64,000 nt of DNA from Branchinecta lynchi (Eukaryota > Arthropoda > Branchiopoda > Anostraca > Branchinectidae), in the NCBI GenBank assembly GCA_023053575.1, contig JAKZAP010000006.1:13277280-13341279 (forward strand). The letters are read 5' to 3'. The translations under genes and the position numbers were made by a program. Shown here piece after piece: positions 49,101 through 56,000 of the stretch. The notes beneath the pieces were generated by a model. It was not told where the DNA came from. It ran no database searches and saw nothing but the letters and a program-made list of their open reading frames with translations. Numbering within the stretch: position 1 is the first letter of the stretch; each line of letters starts with the position of its first letter.

Positions 49101-49996
49101 CTCTCGGTCTTACTATTTTAATGGGTAGAGTTAGGAAGCAGTAATATCCAAGAGAGAGGACAAACTAAACTGGGATGAAGCCTTTTTACATAACAGATAG
49201 GGATATACCAAGAGAATACTAAATTCGAGTTTGGGGTTCCCTTCGTCTGTATCCTCACTAACTTGTAACCACCCTGTAAAGTATCCTTCCTCTAATGGGA
49301 CTGTAGAAACGAGTTCGGGCATGCTCCCTGCAGCAACTGGAAAACTGAGTAAAAAGAGTCAGCTTCCAAGTTCAAGTTGGGGCATAGCCTCAGTTCAACC
49401 AACCTTATAGTGCTATGCTGTATACTGATTCAATGTAAGTAATGAAACCTCTGTTTAGTTATTGACCTACGAACTGAGTATCGCCTTCAGAAGAAGGCAC
49501 CCAAACCAATCGCCAACATTATCATGCTCGCCCGCTACACCTAATCACGCCACACGCTACTACCTTGACCACCCTTACACACTACACACAACCCACAGCT
49601 TAATTCTTTATCATAGTATTTGTGTCATACCCCTCCAAATCACAAACTACACTCCAGACTGTGAAAGTGGAAATTTTCTGGGATGTCTGATAAGAACAGA
49701 CAGACTAACACAAGCAAAAGTTGTCTTGTCATTTTGATGTTCAAAATCTTGGAATTACTCAGCTAGAAATTATGATACTTCCTACCACCACTTACTGCAT
49801 ATGTGTGAATTGTTGCACCAATGACAGTTGTGATGAGGCTTTCTTTCCTTCTCTCCATATATCTGGATACCAAATGGACGTGGTTTGCCACTAATCCCAG
49901 GGACCTGAATCCATGGAAGATCTTTGAAGCATCCAAACTGATAATGGTATTATGATTCTCTGCAATGTTTTCAGCAGGTATCTCAAATGCTGGCAT
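24972..49996 (-). CDS. WDR36: WDR36/UTP21 homologue, 14 coding exons (3' end missing)
   Basis: Fourteen minus-strand exons splice in frame to 867 codons with GT-AG borders and consistent phases. Protein blocks follow vertebrate WDR36 order: FHGFRSLGL near the N-terminus, HPTAYVNKILLGSENGALQL, VDVVAVGLATG with IHNIKF, EGHMAIWDLEEGKI, REGHSAP with ILSAGEDSTLRSFSTI, ACGNFVLIG, FSPDSRWLTVAG with IRVWDL, DDLGIYLWSN, and the Utp21 domain KEAPFFLPTTGGL and LKTLGPSAIDVEIRSLSPD. In other eukaryotes Utp21/WDR36 is a double-propeller subunit of the UTP-B complex, needed in the nucleolus for 18S rRNA processing. Human WDR36 has about 950 residues, so only about 40-50 C-terminal residues are lacking here. 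Introns carry family A and B elements, SINE and LINE debris, and fold-backs. No promoter could be pinned down; an acceptor-like TTGATTCCAG just before the start codon hints at an upstream non-coding exon. Confidence 0.93.
25217..27098 (-). mobile_element. Family B element in intron 13, full length
   Basis: Read from 27098, it starts TATGGCACTTGCAGCCTC with second arm CAAGTGCC(G)TAT, then GTCTGTCGGTCGGTC, GTACTTCCAGATGTGCC and ACGATGAAATTTGGCAGGCG. About four TCATGAT/CCCTTGAGG core units fill 25260-25870. It ends AAGTGCCATATCAGCTTC and TAGCTCATGTTA at 25217. A smaller fold-back element is nested in it. The stretch 25870-26340 is not obviously repetitive. Confidence 0.75.
26690..26935. mobile_element. 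Fold-back element nested in the family B copy
   Basis: CCCGATGAAAAATTC-TTTGAC at the left is matched in inverted form by GAAATTTTTTCATCGGG at the right, with imperfect inner arms (TTGTATGAAAA and TTTTCGTACAA). The flanking family B sequence resumes on both sides, so this is a nested insertion. Confidence 0.5.
27257..27630. mobile_element. TIR element, AGGCGGCTTCACA(C/T)TG ends
   Basis: AGGCGGCTTCACACTG at 27257 is matched by CAATGTGAAGCCGCCT ending at 27630. Inner arms CACACTGGAGTACTTAGGCC and GGCCTAAGTACAATGTGAA also pair. It is a 374-bp non-coding MITE in WDR36 intron 13. No clear target duplication. Confidence 0.7.
27631..28323. other. WDR36 intron 13, no feature recognised
   Basis: Overlapping open frames on both strands have no recognisable domain and no splice context. 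I treat them as chance. Confidence 0.45.
28324..28423. repeat. 42-bp near-perfect inverted repeat (hairpin)
   Basis: Arms 28324-28365 and 28382-28423 pair at 41 of 42 positions around a 16-nt loop. The arm includes CGGAAACCATGATAATATAA and CATCGTCTAATACCTTCT. It lies in WDR36 intron 13 and is transcribed if the intron is. It could be a tiny fold-back transposon or a young hairpin RNA source. Confidence 0.85.
28623..28821 (-). CDS. WDR36: WDR36 exon 13
   Basis: 199 bp, phase 0 to 1. Encodes KEAPFFLPTTGGLNPSFIVP and LMHLGSFQP, matching the APFFIPTIPGL block. Acceptor TTCTTTCTAG, donor T|GTAGGT. Confidence 0.9.
29060..30046 (-). mobile_element. Family A element in WDR36 intron 12, full length
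   Basis: Plus-strand ends are AACAAGACCAAAGGTGCCGA and CTTACGTTTTGGGATCCC plus AAAAA. A CTAT microsatellite is followed by five core units, AGGGCTACAGAGCCCATCTT, CCAAGTTTCATCAAAATATC, and a GACGGAC tract. An extra TTTATTTATTTCC-bearing piece interrupts the core at about 29645-29695. Same strand as the host gene. Confidence 0.85.
30080..30231 (-). CDS. WDR36: WDR36 exon 12
   Basis: 152 bp, phase 1 to 0. Encodes YKSPEQLETDLITLSNLPSS and RWKHLLHID, the start of the Utp21 C-terminal domain (human SPEQLNEQLVTLS). Acceptor TTTCTAG, donor AGG|GTAAGT. A family A element begins about 33 nt into the following intron. Confidence 0.93.
30232..31005. other. WDR36 intron 11, no feature recognised
   Basis: Non-coding DNA with a T-rich tract; the minus-strand open frame over 30814-31413 simply contains exon 11 in a different frame context. 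Confidence 0.45.
31006..31217 (-). CDS. WDR36: WDR36 exon 11
   Basis: 212 bp, phase 2 to 1. Encodes ITFSPTGDYVATAHKDDLGI and YLWSNKTLF, then IALRPLEA and LPGSRSESQQ, which matches the last blade and following linker. Acceptor TTTTTTAG, donor A|GTGAGT. Confidence 0.92.
31218..32269. other. WDR36 intron 10, 3' part, no gene recognised
   Basis: A minus-strand open frame at about 31470-31890 includes KDLKRIRTFYFKYCKFLLYLPRR (given in part: KDLKRIRTFYFKYC, KFLLYLPRRYRNSRLAS), which resembles the LPxxxRNS block of LINE ORF2 tails (compare 19491-19940). It is probably another non-LTR relic. Confidence 0.4.
32270..33264 (-). mobile_element. Family A element in WDR36 intron 10
   Basis: Plus-strand ends are AACAAGACCGAAGG with TTCGATGGGATCCCAAAAAT and CTTACGTTTAGGATCCCA plus AAAA. 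The outer palindrome has one base missing, TTTAGGATCC. About five core units, the AGGGCTACAGAGCCCATCTA block and an (ACAGACGG)n tract are present. Confidence 0.82.
33370..33610 (+). pseudogene. Non-LTR ORF2 C-terminal relic
   Basis: CAVKIMLGPAYMVKLDLSTL, then AERRYQLTIAFGSKCL and DILPDLRP match the LGLPTL-x-x-RR-x-x-L-x-x-x-F-x-x-K block that follows the thumb region of CR1/Jockey-type reverse transcriptases. No catalytic residues are present. Confidence 0.55.
33611..34389. other. WDR36 intron 10, AT-rich, no feature recognised
   Basis: Contains a run of about 12 G at 34278. Nothing else can be supported. Confidence 0.45.
34390..34578 (-). CDS. WDR36: WDR36 exon 10
   Basis: 189 bp, phase 2 to 2. 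Encodes GLLAVAKTNGDVDVVEV, then FAFSPDSRWLTVAGENNSIR and VWDLRDG, a classical WD40 blade. Acceptor TTTCCTAG, donor TC|GTAAGT. Confidence 0.93.
34579..35234. other. WDR36 intron 9, no feature recognised
   Basis: Short T-rich tract near 34700; no repeat match to other parts of the window noticed. Confidence 0.45.
35235..35400 (-). CDS. WDR36: WDR36 exon 9
   Basis: 166 bp, phase 1 to 2. Encodes AHDGSVVGVQTDAVDHIVIS and LQFWRFKKGE. Acceptor TTTTCTAG, donor AG|GTACTG. Confidence 0.92.
35860..36041 (+). pseudogene. Non-LTR reverse transcriptase relic, in frame to a stop
   Basis: A clean frame reads LLLKTYIRPNLQYSSAVCHS, then LCAELSDGLENVLKIAAEIS, then YNISNQEAIIKLGVPK and stop. This matches the thumb-side block Y-x-R-P-x-L-x-Y-x-x-x-V-W-x-x-x-L, followed by LE-x-(V/I)-Q-K-x-A-x-(R/K)-I and EA-x-x-x-LG-(L/V)-P, of LINE ORF2. 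The catalytic palm is not present upstream. It lies in WDR36 intron 8, opposite strand. Confidence 0.68.
36042..36973. other. WDR36 intron 8, remainder
   Basis: No further domain or repeat recognised. Confidence 0.45.
36974..37097 (-). CDS. WDR36: WDR36 exon 8
   Basis: 124 bp, phase 0 to 1. Encodes TACGNFVLIGMDSGHIDRFN and IQSGLHR, aligning with the SCGNFAVIGLSSG blade of the human protein. Acceptor TTCTTTAG, donor G|GTAAGG. Confidence 0.9.
37098..38170. other. WDR36 intron 7, no feature recognised
   Basis: Contains a poly-T run at about 37938-37954. No coding signal. Confidence 0.45.
38171..38328 (-). CDS. WDR36: WDR36 exon 7
   Basis: 158 bp, phase 1 to 0. Encodes REKDWDCIAVCHRDMAAVTT and WHYD, matching the DWDGI-ACH segment that opens the second propeller. 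Acceptor CTGTTTAG, donor ACG|GTAAGA. A fold-back element starts only 46 nt upstream of the acceptor. Confidence 0.9.
38375..38631. mobile_element. Fold-back element next to WDR36 exon 7
   Basis: AAGTTTCATAACAGATAACA with CAAGGATGCGCA at the left pairs with TGCGTATCCTTGTGTTACCT and GCTATGAAACTT at the right; inner arms AAACGTTACGCATAA and TTATGTGTAACGTTTGAC (dyad) also pair. A partial relative, GAAACTGCGCATCCTAGTG, lies at about 41388-41406. Confidence 0.7.
38690..38877 (-). mobile_element. SINE, 5'-truncated copy
   Basis: It shares the body of the SINE at 24038-24345: CTGGAGAAATCTGGGGAAGG, TGACAGGAAGGGTGTGCG and CCGGCTAGTCCTGT-like sequence, with a TACCTTGCCTTACC tail. The tRNA-like head is missing. 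Confidence 0.7.
39585..40375. repeat. Palindromic minisatellite, ~125-bp units
   Basis: Units contain ATACCGACAAAAGCTCTGTC plus GGTAA (stem ACCGAC/GTCGGT), then ATCAGGAAACTTCTTGTTGG, then AATCGGCAGCGTTTGTCGGT and GCGGAGACGGTG. About six units run from 39585 to 40210, with more decayed ones to 40375. It sits in WDR36 intron 6. Open frames here are by-products. Confidence 0.8.
40376..41550. other. WDR36 intron 6, remainder
   Basis: Apart from a roughly 50-bp relative of the fold-back element near 41370-41421, no feature is recognised. Confidence 0.45.
41551..41821 (-). CDS. WDR36: WDR36 exon 6
   Basis: 271 bp, phase 0 to 1. Encodes MWIFDQADGGARQLRIREGH, ENILSAGEDSTLRSFSTI and a basic KKAKRVGIK linker followed by LPPIIRFDSG, the joint between the two propellers. 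Acceptor GGTTCCAG, donor G|GTGAGT. Confidence 0.94.
41822..43002. other. WDR36 intron 5, no feature recognised
   Basis: C/G-rich run at about 42340; no gene. Confidence 0.45.
43003..43311 (-). CDS. WDR36: WDR36 exon 5
   Basis: 103 codons, phase 0 to 0. Encodes VDVVAVGLATGDIYIHNIKF, FRTDGPPIMISGSTEGH and ILVTSSPDNSVK, covering two to three WD40 blades. Acceptor TTTTTTCAG, donor AAG|GTAATC. Confidence 0.94.
43312..44842. other. WDR36 intron 4, with G-tract element end
   Basis: AACAGGCCCGTATCCAGGAA followed by TTTATTTCGGGGGGGG at about 43668-43705 looks like a terminus of a G-tract-bearing hAT-type MITE, but the opposite terminus was not found. Other G/C runs occur at 43720, 43812 and 44639. 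Confidence 0.4.
44843..45027 (-). CDS. WDR36: WDR36 exon 4
   Basis: 185 bp, phase 1 to 0. Encodes ITTILHPTAYVNKILLGSEN and LQLWNLRTAKQLHTFNGW. Polypyrimidine acceptor TTTTTTTTCAG; donor CAG|GTAGGC. Confidence 0.92.
45028..45968. other. WDR36 intron 3, degenerate repeats
   Basis: Words such as GGATATCCTATGCCAGAAGC, GGCATACCTTG and GGGCATAGGCTACGCC recur between 45225 and 45475. This is a decayed minisatellite. Confidence 0.4.
45969..46086 (-). CDS. WDR36: WDR36 exon 3
   Basis: 118 bp, phase 0 to 1. Translation includes LLSFGYHLISVDEDNFLRVW and DIDTT, a WD40 blade. Acceptor CTTTCAG, donor A|GTAAGG. Confidence 0.88.
46087..46944. other. WDR36 intron 2, 5' half
   Basis: Includes ATATAGGA-type short repeats at about 46610-46670 that recur at about 48170-48235, on the other side of the inserted family A copy. 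Confidence 0.4.
46945..47856 (+). mobile_element. Family A element in WDR36 intron 2, full length
   Basis: It starts TTTTTGGGATCCCAAAACG, then TTGTCCGTCTGTCCGCACGA, TTTTGATGAAACTTGG and AGATGGGCTCTGTAGCCCTA. About four diverged core units follow. It ends AGGATCCGATCGAAACC and TTTGGTCTTGTT. The 3' subterminal palindrome copy is mutated (GGATCCGATC). Confidence 0.8.
47857..48727. other. WDR36 intron 2, 3' half
   Basis: ATATAGGA repeats near 48170-48235 and an A-run at 48702-48716; no gene. Confidence 0.4.
48728..48856 (-). CDS. WDR36: WDR36 exon 2
   Basis: 43 codons, phase 0 to 0, after acceptor TTACTTGCAG and before donor GAA|GTAGGT. It encodes VPHSQDIKAVAAD and GNTIYAWKRGSE. Confidence 0.88.
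48857..49795. other. WDR36 intron 1, no feature recognised
   Basis: No repeat or coding signal supported. Confidence 0.45.
49796..49996 (-). CDS. WDR36: WDR36 exon 1 (coding start)
   Basis: ATG at 49996; 67 codons ending in phase 0 at GCA|GTAAGT. It encodes KIFHGFRSLGL and IGATIHTYA, matching the N-terminal strand of the first propeller. An in-frame TGA lies a few codons upstream, which supports this start. The segment TTTGATTCCAG just upstream could be an acceptor from a 5' UTR exon. Confidence 0.85.
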
Positions 49997-51314
49997 TTTG
50001 AAGTTCTGGAATCAAATCATTAAGAGTCAAAAGGAACATCCGGTGATGTGTATCGGACAATGTTACATTCAGCAAAAAGATCAAAAGCAGCACTTTAAAA
50101 GTCACTCACTAGGTGTAACCCCACTGAGGAAGGCTATATCAAAGGCCAACCTGTAAAACTCCTTGCAAAATCTTACCCAAATCCCAAATTTAATTTGTCT
50201 GGAATATTTTTGCAACTTGCAAGCTAATGATCCCTACTTATTTCCTGGCTCTTGATCCTTTTCTTGCTAGTCCATAACATCATTAACATCCCTTCTCTTC
50301 ATTAATGGCAAATATTTTTTGGTCTCCAGTTCAATAAGCTGGAAATTCATAACTGAAACCTCACATTTGTACTACAATATATCATCTGGCCGTCTACACT
50401 GTCTGCTAACGAGGATGATTGGAAATACACCATTGTTCGAGGCCATATGATCTACAGTCTAAAAACGTTTTTTATGACAGTGAGGAGAAGAACTAGTGCA
50501 GTTCTGCTGTTTATCTGAATTTCTGTTTCAACTTGGCACTGTGCAGGAACGACTGCTAACGTTATGAGAGTCACTGGGATAAGGTAAAACCTTAACATTC
50601 GAAAACAATGGATTTCTGACATGTTGGTGAAACAATTCAAATGAATGAATGAATACTTTTAATTCAGCAAATTGCCATAGACGAAAAAGAAAACACACAG
50701 AAAAGAAAACAACAACAACAACAAAATCATGCAGTCTGTTCCTGCTGTTGCGTTGCAGCAAGAAGAGACTGCCCGGACCGGACAGAATCTTAAATATATT
50801 TTATTTTTCACAGCTTAGTGCTAACTAAATAGAATAGCCAAAAGTTGTGATATCTCGAATTTCAATCGGTGCTAGCTTTTAGCAATGCTGTGATCTTTTG
50901 ATGAGAGAAAATTCTGATCAAAGGTTGGCCAAATTCTACTTTCTATGAAAACAGAGATGGTTCCATAGGCCAAAGCAACAAATAGCAGGGAGAAGGCCAA
51001 CGTTCCTGCTGAAGAGGGGTAATATTTCAAAGTTTCTTAAGTTAGTAAATGTTACAGACTAACGGTTAAAAAAATATTGCGCAATGACTTTCACTTGTAT
51101 ACTTAAAATATTGACTCAGACAGTGTATTTCATCCATGTTCGAAGACAAGAAACCTATTCGAAAACTAGATTGCATCTGCTCCAGACTAAAAGCATAACA
51201 GACAACTGTTGCACCATTGTATTTTAACATTATTGAATGTCAGATACCTAAAGAGCAAGGCGGCCACCTTTTACACCAGGGCAGAAAGGATAATTTTCGT
51301 AACAAGACAAATCT
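49997..51314. other. Upstream region of WDR36
   Basis: The promoter or a 5' non-coding exon should lie here or further right, but no TATA, initiator or CpG-rich block stands out. No other gene recognised. Confidence 0.4.
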
Positions 51315-52956
51315 CGGGAGAGTTGCAGAAATTATGAAACATTCTGCTCTTTCATCCACCTTAAATCTCGAAATGATTAAGGCAACTCTGTCCTCAAAAA
51401 TGTCAAAAAGAAGAAAACGAACATAACATAAATTTCTGTCTAAGTTACTGTAAGGTTTATACCTTAGACCTAGCCCAGGTTCTAGGTGCAGAGGCGTTAC
51501 TAGCCAAAATGTTTGGGGGGACGAGGCATTTACCAAATGGCTGGTCATTTTTACCAACTTGTTCTGCAGAAAAAACGACTGTTTTCAACAAAAAAAATTA
51601 CATTTTCGAAAAAATCGACTGACTTTCAGAGAAATCCACTTATTTTCAGAAAAATCGACTATTTTGAAGAAAAATCAACTAATTTTCAGAAAACGATTGT
51701 TTTCATGAAAAAAATCAACTGTTTTGACAACCGACTGGCATTGGGGGGGCATCCCACCCAGTCCTGACGCCCCTGCCTAGGGGATATAAGGTCAGATTCA
51801 AGTGAATCCTTTATTACAGTAGAGGTATGCTTATGTGAATGTTTGTTCGAATCGGATTTTGCTGAAAAACAATTAAACCATACCAGGCAACTTTTGGGGC
51901 CTTATACTGATCAGAAACATTGAATTTACCTCCAGATTAGCCAGATTTGATTACAAGTTTGAATATTTTGGGCTTTGTTTTCCTCTGATTCTTCTTAAGA
52001 TGCAAGATTGTCCGAAAAAGGGCACCTAGCATTCCGAAATTAAGCGCACTTTCGTCAACAGGTGCGCTAGGCTAGATCAAGCAGTCCGAAGGAGAGTGAA
52101 AGGCAGATGCCTCCCGCTACGTTCCTGTGACGAAAGTGGGGTTTCCGTGTGATTTGTGAGTGAACATGAGGTATGAACTACAAAAAAGGGAACTGAAAAA
52201 TAAACAGACAATTTAGCAAGGGGATGTTTTCGTGTGGATGGCTGTACAGCTGAACGAGTGATCTCATGCCTGCGAAAATGGATAAGGCCTTGAACGGCTG
52301 AGGAAGATGGGTTCCATCCAACGCAAAAATGCTCATTCAGCTGGATGGAAAGATATAAATGGAAGATCCAGACAACATTCCTGTTCAGCTCTACGCTGCC
52401 CTCAGAGCGGTGTTGAACAGGAGGCTTCGTCGAGCTGGATGGCCAGTTCACCTATTCATCGGTTCACACGAAAATTGCAAGAAGATTGAAGGCATCCACC
52501 CGAAAATGTCTGTTGAGCTCAACGGGAGGTCAAAGGGACTAGAGGCAGCCACGCAAAAGTGGCCCCCAACATTCGCGTTAGTGTGAACCAATTTGCAAGA
52601 ATTGCAAATAAACCAAGAGATGGCTCTATCCAAAGCTATTTACTTCGATGATGGTTAGTCCGAACCAGCAAAAGGAAGAAGGAGAAGTTTTTAAATTGGG
52701 AACTTAATTTCAAAAAAATATTTTAGGTGTTCTTTAGTGCCAGAAGGATTGGAGAAAGAGTTAGCTCTTCAGTGATATCAAGTTTGTTATTTTTCCTTTC
52801 TTTTGACTGTTTTAGAAGCAAAAAACATAGACAAGGTACGGACAATATTTAGAGAGGTGTTCACATAAACATACCTCTACTGTATTTATTGCTAACTCAG
52901 TTACTTATGCATCCTTTTTTTGGACCAGATTATCTTCAAAAGGCCTGCACTTACCT
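51315..52956. repeat. 1.64-kb direct repeat, left copy
   Basis: This segment matches 58546-60187 at a constant offset of 7231 with only about half a dozen substitutions noticed, for example 51484 A/T and 52063 C/T. It contains a hAT-like MITE at its left. It ends exactly where the poly-T of the retrotransposon begins. Open frames seen in both copies are conserved only because the DNA was copied recently. Confidence 0.92.
51489..51775. mobile_element. hAT-like MITE, 287 bp (left copy)
   Basis: Ends are CAGAGGCGTTACTAGCC and TGACGCCCCTG, a CAG(A/G)GGCG-type terminal inverted repeat. Flanking 8-mers TCTAGGTG and CCTAGGGG agree at 6 of 8, consistent with an aged 8-bp hAT target duplication. The interior has a G7 tract and repeats of AAAAATCGACT-TTTT-AG. 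The other copy at 58720-59006 has TCTTGGTG and CCTAGGGG. Confidence 0.7.
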
Positions 52957-53077
52957 TTTTTTTTTTTTGCTTTGCAGGGTAAAGACGCGCGGCGTAAGCC
53001 CTCTGCGCCACCAAACTTAACGGATTTGTAAAAATTTTGGCAGATAACCACATAAAGGACGACAAGTGATTCTGAGA

Positions 53078-56000
53078 TCACATGTAAGACAACAGTCCTG
53101 ATCGGGACACAAAATCACAAAGGGCAGAGAGGATCTGCCGTTCTACTTCTTCTTTGAACCGTCCAAATCCCAAAATATTCCTGGTATTAACCTGAACATA
53201 CAGTGAAGAAACCTTTGTCATCAAAACCGCTCTCTGACTTGCAAACCTAGGACATTCTGACAGCAAATGTTCCATTGTCTCGACGATTCCAATGCACACT
53301 GGATGAGGACAATTTGGAGTTTGGTTTAAACCATAAGTGTGCCTCCTTTCACCTGACATACAATGGTTGGTCCTTATTCGAAAAATACAATTTGCCATCC
53401 TGCGATTTTTTGGAACCAGAAAATGCGGGATCCGATCTCCTGAGTATGCCAGCACATATTGATTTGAGGAAGCCTGTGCTTGCAGATTACAATAGTACAG
53501 GTTCGATTTTTTGGTAATTTTCCTTACAATTTCCTCTTCAGACAGATCAACAATCCAAGTTATAGGGTGTTTTAGGGCTTCTTTGGCGATTCGGTCTGCT
53601 TCATCATTTCCGGCAATACCAACATGGGATGGTATCCACTGAAATCTAACTGAGGAACCGAGACTCATAAGATCCAGGACATCCGATTTGAGTTGTCGAA
53701 TGTGAATACTTGATGAGGTAGAGTTGCTTCTCAGTGACTCCAAAACTGACTGTGAATCTGAGAAAAAGACATACCTCCCTTTCCCGTGCCTCTTGGCAAA
53801 TTCAACAGCCTTTCTTAGAGCTAAAGCTTCTGCGTGGAATATTGAAATGCCATCTGAAACTCTGATGCCTGTCCGAATTTGACTAAAATGAGAGAATATT
53901 CCTGCTGCTGCCTTCCCGCTTTCTGAGACTGATCCATCCGTATATATGAATTTCCAACCAGAAAATAAATTAATTTTATATAATGCCAATTGTCGTAGTA
54001 CCAAAAGGTTTGTTTCACTCTTGGATGAATGTAACCCTTCCAGAGTAGTTTCAATGATCTCTTTCAAACTTCCTTTTTGATGTTCCCGTTCAGATGGGTG
54101 CTTAACAATAATTTCTTGCCAATTTATGCCGATTTTTCCCAACATTGAACAGAGTTTTACAACCGAAGGTTGACCGGCAGAGTGCCAATTTGTGGAAGCT
54201 AACTCTCTGGTCTTGTCAATATCTTCTTTAAGAGGGTGGTCCATAACACCTTGGATTCTGACAAAATATCTGGTTGTGGTCGATAAGAATCTATGCTCCA
54301 AACACTGCACTCCTGTTTCTTTCAGTAAAGCTGGTATAGGGGTACTTTTGCATGCTCCAGTGATAATTCTTAAACCTTCATGGACACATGATTTCAGCTT
54401 CGCAATAAGTGCCTTACTTGCAGAAAGGATAAGAGACAAACTATAATCAACTTTGCTTAAAATTACAGCATGAAAAATCCTTTTTAGACAATCTCTGCTT
54501 GCACCCCAAGTCTTTCCTGCAACAGCCCTCATAAAATTAAGACGTTTCAGGACACACTCGATAAGAGAATTGATCTGAACCAACCAATTTAGTTTATAAT
54601 CGAGATGGACTCCTAGCAATTTAACCGCCGGGCAGAATTCAATCCTTCGTCCATATAGCGTCACAACCACGTTAGGTGCCAATGAGCTATCATCTTTCCT
54701 TCTAGAAAATATTATACCTTTTGTTTTCTGTTGGGAGAAAACAATATTTTTCTTCCAACCCCAAAATGACAAACAATCAGCAGCTTTCTGTAGTTTCACC
54801 TGGCACTCAGCTGATGAAGCTGCCTCACACCAGATAACTATATCATCAGCGTAAACTGCAAACTTGATATTTGGAATATCAGATAAGACGATATCGTTGA
54901 TGACCATGTTGAATAGCAGAGGACTGAGTACGCCTCCCTGCGGGACTCCAGCGCTAATTCGCTTCTCTTTTGAAACAGTATCGCCAACCCGCACCTTAAC
55001 AGCCCTACCAAAAAGATTTGTTCTACACCATTTCCAGAAGTTTTCTCCAAGCTGAAACAAATGGACTTTCTTGAGAACTTCATTAGGGTCAAGTCCATCA
55101 TACGCCTTTTCAATGTCAAACAAAACAGCCCCTACAACCCTCTTTCTCGAAAACGCCTTCCTTACAGCCATTTCCAATCGTGCCAGATTGTCTTTTGTGG
55201 ACCTTTTTGACCGAAAACCGGACTGCTCTGGGATCAACAATAGGTCTATCCGGGCTGAAAACCTTTCTTTCAACAATCTTTCGAATAGTTTACCTAGACA
55301 TGATAACAATGAAATGGGTCGATAGGATGAAGGCTCATTTTTATCACCTTTCCCTTTGTAGATTGGTGTGATAATTACAGATTTCCAAGCTTGTGGGACA
55401 GTCCCAGTTGTCCAACATTTGTTAAAAAACCTTAGAATGCTTGACCTCCAGACCTCTGACAAATGCTTTAACATTTTGTTATGTACTAGGTCCTCACCCA
55501 TAGCTGAATCATTTAATGACCTAATGGCAGTATCCAATTCCTCACTTGATAACTCTTTGTCAAAACTGTTAATATGATCAGGCGGTGACAGCGATTCTGC
55601 TTGTGCTGAATTATCAGTTAATCCTCTACACAAAAACTGAGACTGAAAATGGTCTGCCATCGTTTCAGCTATATCATACTTCCCAGTGACGATGCCACTT
55701 TTGCTTTTGAGTGATTCTGGTCCTTCCTCCCTTGGTTTGTATCCTGAGAATCTTCTAAAACGCTGCCAAAGTTCCCTTGTCGAGGTCTGAGGGGAAAATT
55801 TGTCTTCACAAAGTTTGGCCCAGGCCATTGATCGTTCTTCTAGTATCGTCTTCTTAAATATTGCTTCTGATTTTCTCATCTCGAGTTTCTTTTCAGTATT
55901 AAGACGGTCTGCTCGCCATCTTTTTTTTGCTAACTCTTTCTTTTTCTTACAATCATTCAGTAGCTCATTCCAGAAAGGTACCATTCTTTTACTCTTCCTT

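Noticed and set aside
52077..52451. Open frame present in both 1.64-kb repeats (also 59308-59682)
   Set aside because: Identity reflects recent duplication of the DNA, not selection. There is no recognisable domain, and overlapping frames on the other strand are equally conserved.
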